From: Pauljensenia sp.
GTDB taxonomy: Bacteria; Actinomycetota; Actinomycetes; Actinomycetales; Actinomycetaceae
Reading direction: 5' to 3'
DNA: 11,976 bases
NCBI GenBank assembly: GCA_029983625.1
Contig: JASBZF010000053.1
Location: 1 to 11,976 of the forward strand
The notes beneath the pieces were generated by a model. That model saw only the letters and a list, made by a program, of their open reading frames with translations. It had not been told where the DNA came from and did no database searches. This document shows, in pieces, positions 1 to 6,044 of this stretch (its first letter is position 1; the number at the start of each line of letters is the position of its first letter). Position numbers and translations under genes: made by a program.

Positions 1-142
1 ACTCCAATAAGACACCACACCCACACCACACAAGCAAACACAACACACAAAACTAAGCAGACCACCCAACCCCACAACACGCCAACTCATCGAACACGTC
101 ACACGCACAGTGCGCGCCACAGGTGCAGGCCTGAGCAACTCA

Positions 143-188
143 CCCAACACCACCCACAACACCCCAACCCAACCCCAACCCCAGTCCC
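143..188 (-). other. G-quadruplex motif
   Basis: On the minus strand seven runs of three or four G occur, at plus-strand positions 186-188, 179-182, 173-176, 168-170, 162-165, 153-155 and 143-145. The first five are separated by loops of only 3, 2, 2 and 2 bases. This easily meets the usual four-run, loop-of-1-to-7 rule and resembles a GGGGTT telomere-like repeat. It lies downstream of ftsY on the same strand, so it could form in read-through RNA or in the DNA. The motif is seen directly; folding in the cell is inferred. Confidence 0.8.
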
Positions 189-241
189 AGCCTCAGCCTC
201 AGCCTCAGCCTCAGCCTCAGCCTCAGCCTCAGCCTCAGCCT
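188..241. repeat. Hexanucleotide tandem repeat (CAGCCT)9
   Basis: Nine perfect head-to-tail copies of CAGCCT cover 54 bases. They are followed by a partial copy (CA) and preceded by one imperfect unit (CAGTCC, 182-187). A perfect short-period array like this is prone to slipped-strand length change. It sits outside any supported gene. On the minus strand the unit reads AGGCTG, which would give Arg-Leu, Ala-Glu or a stop-containing frame, and none of these is part of a believable protein. Confidence 0.95.
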
Positions 242-279
242 CAACAATGAGGCAATCACACAATCTGGCACCCATTCCA

Positions 280-298
280 CACCCTTAAAAACAGGGTG
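280..298. other. Small inverted repeat
   Basis: CACCCT (280-285) and AGGGTG (293-298) form a 6-bp stem around a 7-base A-rich loop. There is no T-run beside it on either strand, so a terminator role is not supported. It may be chance. Confidence 0.3.
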
Positions 299-504
299 AA
301 GACCATAAAAGCGCGTCCGTAATCGGCGTTTTCGTTGGTGGGGTGCGAGAAGCTCAGGTGATTTGACGGGGCATGATTGGGGATACCGACAAGCACTCAA
401 CCACGTGATGAGCTATGCGGCACCGAAACGAAACCTAAGGGAGCGACAGACGGCTCACCCGCCCTGAAAGTGTAAAAAGTGCGAAACCTCAACGAGGAGG
501 AAAC

Positions 505-578
505 ATGCCACACCGACAGCCTCAGCCAAACCTCAGCTTGCTTCACCCCACCTTTCCTCACTGCCCAAGCTCCGTATC
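505..578 (-). pseudogene. Decayed fragment of ftsY
   Basis: Read on the minus strand, 506-543 aligns to ftsY 891-929 at about 34 of 39 positions with one gap. It encodes a match to the stretch G-L-K-Q-A-E-V-F-A-E-A-V-G-V (ftsY residues 339-352) once a one-base frameshift is allowed. Several differences are synonymous third-position changes (CAG/CAA, GTT/GTC, GGC/GGT), which is how a once-coding copy would diverge. Further upstream the codons D..GQ.G (up to about 578) also resemble the D-A-T-T-G-Q-N-G motif, with an extra insertion and an in-frame stop. Nothing of the rest of ftsY is visible. This is a relic of a duplicated or exchanged ftsY end. The core match is strong; the upstream part is weak. 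Confidence 0.55.
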
Positions 579-724
579 TTTTATGAGGGTATGGCCTAGG
601 ACCAGATCACCTAAATGATGCACGCCCTTGGTCGCCGGCCTCATCTTCCAGAATCCACACCCAGCCCCCCGACAAGACAGAGCAAGACAGACCAAGAAGG
701 CGCACACGCTCAGACAGACACAGC

Positions 725-1948
725 TCAATCACGAAGAAGCGAATCAACAAACCCACGCGGATCAAAAGGCGCAAGATCATCCGCGCCCTCACCTAAACCG
801 ACAAACTTGACCGGCACTCCAAGCGTTTGCTGAACGGATACCACAATTCCACCTTTAGCTGATCCGTCGAGCTTCGTTAAGACAATACCCGTCACGCCAA
901 CAGCCTCAGCAAAAACCTCAGCCTGCTTCAGTCCGTTCTGTCCGGTCGTGGCATCAAGAACGAGGAGGACTTCTGCAACCGGAGCCTGTTTTTCCATCAC
1001 GCGCTTGACTTTGGCAAGCTCTTCCATGAGCGTCGATTTGTTCTGAAGACGACCTGCCGTATCGACGAGTACGACATCAACTCCCCGCAGCGTCCCTTCC
1101 TTCACCGCCTCGAAAGCCACAGAAGCCGGATCGGCACCCTCACGATCCGAACGCACGACCTCGACACCAACGCGCTCACCCCAAGTCTGCAACTGATCGG
1201 CAGCTGCAGCACGGAAAGTATCGGCCGCACCGAGCAGAACGCTCTTACCTTCAGCAAGGAGGACGCGAGCCAGTTTGCCCACTGTCGTTGTCTTGCCCGT
1301 ACCGTTGACACCAACCACAAGCACACTCGCGGGATACTTTTCTTCACCCTCCTGTTGTTCAAGGTGGAGTGAACGATCCATGTCCGCACCGACAAGAGCA
1401 AGAAGCTCCTGCGCAAGGAAAGAACGTATCTGCGCAGGATCGCTCGTTCCAGCAACAGCGACCCGAGAACGCAAGGACTCGATCAGCGCATCGCTTGCTT
1501 CCAAACCAAGATCTGCGACCAGGAGAGTCTCTTCAATCTCTTCCCAGTCGGTCGCTTTCAGATCCCCACGGGCAAGAACTTCAAGAAGCGCACGGCCAAA
1601 GGAACCCGTACCGGCCAGGCGGGAGCGCAAACGCTGTAAGCGCGAAGGAAGCGGCTCTGGAACCTCCAGCTGTACAGACGCCGACTCAGTCGCTGCAGAT
1701 TCTGCTGCACACGCATCGTTATGCTCTTCCTCCTGCGGACCTGCACGCGCAAAAAATTCGCCGAGTTCTTCTGATTCGAGCACTAACTGCTTATGGAGCT
1801 CTGGATGCGCAACAGGCCCAGCTTGAGACTGAGGTGTCGAAGAGCGAGAACGAAGAAGAACAACAACAAGCGCAGCGATCGCCACGATGACAAGAGCCAC
1901 CAGGGCAATACCAAGAGGCGTAGAAAGGAAAGTAAGAACAGCATCCAT
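725..1948 (-). CDS. ftsY: Signal recognition particle receptor FtsY
   Basis: This is the 407-residue GTPase that docks ribosome-SRP complexes at the membrane and hands nascent membrane proteins to SecYEG. Residues 12-32 form a strong transmembrane or membrane-anchor helix. An acidic A region of moderate length follows (about 50-100), then the helical N domain (about 105-190) and the G domain. GTPase motifs are all present: P-loop GVNGTGKTT 213-221, DTFRAAA 243-249, DTAGR 296-300, TKLD 358-361, and the closing GLGEGADDLAPFDP from 384. The ATG start fits a GGGGA-like ribosome site about 11 bases upstream. The gene lies 48 bp after a small membrane-protein gene on the same strand and may be co-transcribed with it. 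In many actinobacteria smc precedes ftsY; here it does not. The assignment is essentially certain. Confidence 0.98.
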   Translation of the reverse strand: MDAVLTFLSTPLGIALVALVIVAIAALVVVLLRSRSSTPQSQAGPVAHPELHKQLVLESEELGEFFARAGPQEEEHNDACAAESAATESASVQLEVPEPLPSRLQRLRSRLAGTGSFGRALLEVLARGDLKATDWEEIEETLLVADLGLEASDALIESLRSRVAVAGTSDPAQIRSFLAQELLALVGADMDRSLHLEQQEGEEKYPASVLVVGVNGTGKTTTVGKLARVLLAEGKSVLLGAADTFRAAAADQLQTWGERVGVEVVRSDREGADPASVAFEAVKEGTLRGVDVVLVDTAGRLQNKSTLMEELAKVKRVMEKQAPVAEVLLVLDATTGQNGLKQAEVFAEAVGVTGIVLTKLDGSAKGGIVVSVQQTLGVPVKFVGLGEGADDLAPFDPRGFVDSLLRD

Positions 1949-1996
1949 GACGCCATCATCCCCTATTCGGGGTATGAGACTCCACCTGAGAAAGGC

Positions 1997-2326
1997 TTAG
2001 GACTCCTTCTCACAGCGACGCTTCTCCTGAATATTTTCAATCCGTTCGGCGACACTCTCGATCCGTTCAATACCGGGAAGACGATCAGGATCGAAATAAC
2101 CGTTTTTAGGTACCCTGTTCGCGTCGAGCAAATCCCCCAAGGTGGTTTCTTGAGCTGTCACCTGATCTCCTACAGGTTCTTTGGAGATCGCTTGTCCCTG
2201 CGCACGTAAATGACGCTGCCAATCGGGCGCAGGACGACGCACGAGGGCGAGACCCACAATCACCGTGATCGCCGCGACGACGATAACGGCGAGAAGAAGG
2301 AAGACAACAACGAAGCCCTCAAGCAT
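1997..2326 (-). CDS. Small single-pass membrane protein, unknown function
   Basis: This 109-residue protein starts at an ATG preceded by an AGGGA sequence about 9-10 bases away. Residues 4-29 are a continuous run of Val, Leu, Ile and Ala, a clear N-terminal membrane anchor. Arg-Arg follows it, which suggests that the rest faces the cytoplasm. The remaining 80 residues are hydrophilic. The last 30 carry a heptad-like acidic/basic pattern (IERIESVAERIENIQEKR) that could form a coiled coil, and there is one Cys near the end. It sits 48 bp upstream of ftsY on the same strand, so an operon is likely. I do not recognise a family. A link to membrane targeting is only suggested by position. Confidence 0.75.
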   Translation of the reverse strand: MLEGFVVVFLLLAVIVVAAITVIVGLALVRRPAPDWQRHLRAQGQAISKEPVGDQVTAQETTLGDLLDANRVPKNGYFDPDRLPGIERIESVAERIENIQEKRRCEKES

Positions 2327-2360
2327 GTTTCCATAGTCCCTGCACGAGCTGGGAAGGTCG

Positions 2361-2490
2361 AGTGTGGCACACGTTATTCACCATTTCGTCATCATGAGAT
2401 GCCTCACCAGCGCACAATGCAACCCCACCGCCAACCAAATCCCACACGCCCACAGCACAACGACACAGCCACACCGCCGCAGTGTGGCAC
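2361..2490 (+). repeat. Repeated 10-mer AGTGTGGCAC
   Basis: AGTGTGGCAC occurs at 2361-2370 and again at 2481-2490, with start points exactly 120 bases apart. Its core GTGTGGC also appears inverted as GCCACAC at 2468-2474, where it forms a hairpin with the second copy. The copies are seen directly; a protein-binding role is not shown. Confidence 0.5.
2468..2488. other. Stem-loop in rpoD downstream spacer
   Basis: GCCACAC (2468-2474) pairs perfectly with GTGTGGC (2482-2488) around a 7-base GC-rich loop. No T-run flanks it. It could be an RNA hairpin or a dyad operator; the sequence does not decide. Confidence 0.5.
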
Positions 2491-2575
2491 CCCACCCCAA
2501 ACAAGGGATCACGAACACGCAAAGGCTGAGTCGAACACACCTCAACCCCCACGACACGCCGCCAATACACACACC

Positions 2576-2607
2576 TTTTGGCCGGTAACCCCACATTTTG
2601 GCCGGTA
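2576..2607. repeat. Two 12-bp direct repeats, 20-bp period
   Basis: TTTTGGCCGGTA occurs at 2576-2587 and exactly again at 2596-2607, a 20-bp period that puts both copies on about the same face of the helix. On the other strand they read TACCGGCCAAAA. Each contains the palindrome GGCC and the near-palindrome CCGG. No transposase is nearby. Possible readings are paired protein-binding sites, or the leftover end of an insertion sequence with repeated terminal sites (IS21-family ends have this organisation). Confidence 0.75.
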
Positions 2608-2642
2608 CCCGTAATTCCCGACCGTGAGGACAGCGATACACA

Positions 2643-2678
2643 CTCGGGTGGGGGCCCCGGTGGGGCGCCCCACCCGAG
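2643..2678 (-). terminator. Strong hairpin after rpoD
   Basis: CTCGGGTGGGG (2643-2653) pairs with CCCCACCCGAG (2668-2678), and inside it GCCCC (2654-2658) pairs with GGGGC (2662-2666) around a GGT loop. That makes about 16 base pairs with a single bulged base (2667). It begins 18 bases past the rpoD stop codon. No T-run follows on the minus strand, as is common for actinobacterial intrinsic or mRNA-stabilising hairpins. The structure is certain; the terminator role is inferred from position. Confidence 0.7.
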
Positions 2679-2695
2679 CCGTGACAAGAATCGAG

Positions 2696-4306
<1,611 letters not shown>

Positions 4307-4372
4307 ACGTATCCCTTTCGCAGAACATGGGAACAGCGCCGATCTCATCTGACGATGGCGCAATCATCTACC

Positions 4373-4378
4373 ATTATA
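4373..4378 (-). promoter_or_regulatory. -10 element of rpoD promoter
   Basis: A perfect TATAAT on the minus strand lies 66 bases before the GTG start of rpoD. The best upstream match to a -35 box is TTGAGA at 4399-4404, but the spacing is 20 bp, longer than ideal. The predicted transcript start near 4366 leaves a leader of about 60 bases that includes the ribosome site. Confidence 0.6.
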
Positions 4379-4447
4379 ATCCGACACTCACAAAATTCTC
4401 TCAAACTCTTGCCCTCACACAGCACTTCATGCTAAACAAAGCCAATT

Positions 4448-4453
4448 TATACT
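4448..4453 (+). promoter_or_regulatory. -10 element of polyprenyl synthase promoter
   Basis: TATACT lies 26 bases before the ATG at 4480. No good -35 sequence is visible 16-18 bp upstream (TTCATG at 4426-4431 is the closest). A transcript from about 4460 would exclude the earlier in-frame ATG at 4429 and supports the start at 4480. The -10 elements of this gene and rpoD lie back to back about 70 bp apart. Confidence 0.45.
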
Positions 4454-4479
4454 CTCCTCCCTGCACTAGGCTGAAACGT

Positions 4480-5565
4480 ATGACGACACTGGCCAAACGC
4501 TTCGCAGCGCTTCGTCCTCGTATCGACCTGGACACCACACGCGCCCTCGACGAAACTGTGGCAGCGCTGAACCCAGGAGATACAGCCACCGATCTTTTAG
4601 ATGCTGCCAAGGACTCCCTTCGTTCAGGCAAACGCTTGCGCGCACTCCTCGTACACCTCGGAGCCTCACTCACCTCAGAAAAAACACTCGGCGACAATGA
4701 TGTCCACTGGCTCGGTGCAGCACTGGAGCTCTATCAGGCCAGCGCACTCGTCCACGACGACCTCATCGACAAAGCACTCACGCGACGCGGTATCGCAACG
4801 CCACACATCCGTTTCGCCCACATTCACACCCAGTCTTCATGGACAGGCTCTGCCTCAGACTTCGGTACCGCAGCAGCACTCCTCCTCGGTGATTTCCTCT
4901 TCTCAGCTGCAGAATTAGCGACAATACGTCAAAGCGAACGTCTCCCGCACGACTTGGCCACACGAGTCCTCACACGCTACGCCCTCATGCACACTGAAGT
5001 CGCTCTCGGCCAATACCTTGATGTCCACTCCGAAAACCTCCCTCTGCACACATACGGCCCGAAAGTGTGTGACGCTCAAGAAGTTGTCTTAAGAAAATCC
5101 GCCCGATACTCCATCGTTCAGCCAACCCTCCTTGGAGCACTTTCCGCAGGAGCGACAGACACTCTTCTTCACTCCCTCGAAGCAGCACTCACACCCTGGG
5201 GTATCGCCTTCCAACTCCGCGACGACGACCTCGGCGTCTTTGGAGACCCTCAGATCACAGGTAAACCCGCAGGCGACGATATTCGCGAAGGAAAACGCAC
5301 CGTCCTTCTGGCACTCGCCTGGAAGAACGCCTCGAAAGAGGAACGCCTCCACCTCCAACACACCCTAGGAAACCCCAATCCCGGTCCTTCCGAGATCGCA
5401 GCAGCTGCCGACATCATCGCAGCTCAAGGCCGCGCCGAGCACGAAGAACTCATCACGAGACTCATCGACGAGGGAGTGTGCGCCCTCGACGCTTGCCCCC
5501 TTGCCGATGAGAAGAAAAACGATCTTCTTGAACTGGCGCACATCATCACCGCACGCGCGCGCTGA
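4480..5565 (+). CDS. idsA: Trans-polyprenyl diphosphate synthase (GGPP synthase-like, IdsA family)
   Basis: This enzyme condenses isopentenyl diphosphate with allylic diphosphates to make C15-C20 or longer prenyl diphosphates. The chosen ATG gives 361 residues, a normal length; the frame stays open further upstream but overlaps the start of rpoD. Family signatures are in order: GKRLR 50-54, first Asp-rich motif HDDLID with DDLID 93-97, GQ..D 177-181, KSARYS 206-211, and the second Asp-rich motif RDDDLGVFGD with DDDLG 248-252, followed by GKPAGDDIREGKRT 261-274. The last Asp of the second motif is Gly, as is common in actinobacterial members. Small residues (Ser88, Ala89) before the first motif favour a C20 or longer product. 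An idsA-type gene near Rv2175c, pknL and aroG is also seen in mycobacteria. The exact product cannot be read from the sequence. Confidence 0.93.
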   Translation: MTTLAKRFAALRPRIDLDTTRALDETVAALNPGDTATDLLDAAKDSLRSGKRLRALLVHLGASLTSEKTLGDNDVHWLGAALELYQASALVHDDLIDKALTRRGIATPHIRFAHIHTQSSWTGSASDFGTAAALLLGDFLFSAAELATIRQSERLPHDLATRVLTRYALMHTEVALGQYLDVHSENLPLHTYGPKVCDAQEVVLRKSARYSIVQPTLLGALSAGATDTLLHSLEAALTPWGIAFQLRDDDLGVFGDPQITGKPAGDDIREGKRTVLLALAWKNASKEERLHLQHTLGNPNPGPSEIAAAADIIAAQGRAEHEELITRLIDEGVCALDACPLADEKKNDLLELAHIITARAR

Positions 5566-5601
5566 CAATACCTCGCCTGAGCAAACCCCAAAACCTAAGA
5601 G

Positions 5602-5952
5602 TCAGAACGCCAGAGTTGAAGCGATCGCATTCACCCGATGATGACGCCCAGAAAGAATGGCCTCCATCGGAGTTTGAGCGAGTTCTTCATGGAAGGTATA
5701 CAGCCAAGCAGCCGCCTCATCGGGGGTGAAACCATCATCGGACAGCAAAGTTAAAGTACCGGGCAAAGCAAAATGTGGTTCCCATCCGTTTTCACCGGAC
5801 ACGATGATCTCACGTGGAATTCCAGACGAGCCGTCAGGAAGCGTGACCTTGAAAAGAATCCGGTCACGGATAAGCTGTTTCATGCGCCTCGGCTCTACAC
5901 CAAGAAGTCGGCTTGCTTCTTCAAAAGAAACGATTTCGGGGAAAACGGCCAT
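5602..5952 (-). CDS. Rv2175c-family winged-helix DNA-binding protein
   Basis: The 116-residue protein has an N-terminal helix-turn-helix (about 8-32: SFEEASRLLGVEPRRMKQLIRDR). A short beta-wing with the substrate-like loop RILFKVTLPDGSSGIPREII follows, then the C-terminal Rv2175c region (LPGTLTLLSDDGFTPDEAAAWLYTF and a helix ending NAIASTLAF). In M. tuberculosis Rv2175c binds DNA weakly, is encoded beside pknL and is phosphorylated by PknL on an N-terminal Thr. Here an in-frame TAG 10-12 bases before the ATG rules out a longer N-terminus, and the first 20 residues contain no Thr. It is divergent from the kinase gene with a 92-bp gap and convergent with the polyprenyl synthase (36 bp). It is probably a regulator; its targets are unknown. 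Confidence 0.9.
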   Translation of the reverse strand: MAVFPEIVSFEEASRLLGVEPRRMKQLIRDRILFKVTLPDGSSGIPREIIVSGENGWEPHFALPGTLTLLSDDGFTPDEAAAWLYTFHEELAQTPMEAILSGRHHRVNAIASTLAF

Positions 5953-5958
5953 GCGCCC

Positions 5959-5964
5959 ACCCTA
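5959..5964 (-). promoter_or_regulatory. Possible -10 element of the Rv2175c-like gene
   Basis: TAGGGT on the minus strand lies 6 bases before the ATG, the spacing of a leaderless start. It is weaker than the element before pknL. The same bases (AGGGTGGG) could instead act as a poor ribosome site, and the TAG is also the in-frame stop. No good -35 is seen. Confidence 0.3.
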
Positions 5965-6032
5965 GTCCACCTGCACGACACACGTATTCGACCACGCCGC
6001 CTCACTCTTTCAGATCAAAGCCCGACCTCCCA

Positions 6033-6038
6033 TAGAAT
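6033..6038 (+). promoter_or_regulatory. Probable leaderless promoter -10 of pknL
   Basis: TAGAAT fits the TANNNT actinobacterial -10 and ends 6 bases before the GTG at 6045, so transcription would begin at or next to the start codon. There is no purine-rich ribosome site before the GTG, in agreement with a leaderless mRNA. No strong -35 is visible. Confidence 0.5.
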
Positions 6039-6044
6039 CCACGA

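Larger units (their letters stand above)
1..724. other. Gene-poor, CA-rich spacer downstream of ftsY
   Basis: No open frame in this stretch shows recognisable protein features. The frames that stay open are low-complexity, such as an Arg-Leu repeat translated from the hexamer array on the minus strand. The plus strand is very poor in G for the first 240 bases, so any RNA from the minus strand would be rich in G and U. Inside it lie a G-quadruplex motif, a CAGCCT tandem array, a small hairpin and a decayed ftsY fragment, all listed separately. The right part (about 580-724) is the 3' flank of ftsY, and I see no clear terminator hairpin there. I searched by eye for a tRNA and saw none. Confidence 0.6.
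2327..2695. other. CA-rich spacer between rpoD and the small membrane protein gene
   Basis: This 369-bp spacer has no supported gene; open frames on both strands are Pro/His/Thr-rich translations of CA-rich DNA. It contains a repeated 10-mer, a GCCACAC/GTGTGGC hairpin, two 12-bp direct repeats and the rpoD-proximal hairpin, all listed separately. The promoter for the membrane protein gene and ftsY should lie at its left end, but I could not pick a convincing -35/-10 pair. Like the spacer at 1-250, it is G-poor on the plus strand and follows the 3' end of a minus-strand gene. Confidence 0.6.

Noticed and set aside
140..400. An 86-codon minus-strand frame with a long Arg-Leu repeat
   Set aside because: The repeat is simply the translation of the CAGCCT array and G-rich DNA. 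There is no ribosome site or recognisable domain, and the composition is unlike the real genes.
300..480. Possible remnant of a gene on the plus strand (a 50-codon frame ending near 472)
   Set aside because: It has no start, no ribosome site and no motif I recognise, and a TAA blocks it upstream.
2210..2614. Open frames on both strands in the CA-rich spacer
   Set aside because: Their translations are biased to His, Pro and Thr (plus) or to Cys, Val and Gly (minus), as expected of CA-rich DNA, and some overlap the real membrane protein gene.
4307..4363. Longer rpoD start at TTG 4363
   Set aside because: It lies within a few bases of the predicted transcript start and has no ribosome site, whereas GTG 4306 has GAAAGGGA.
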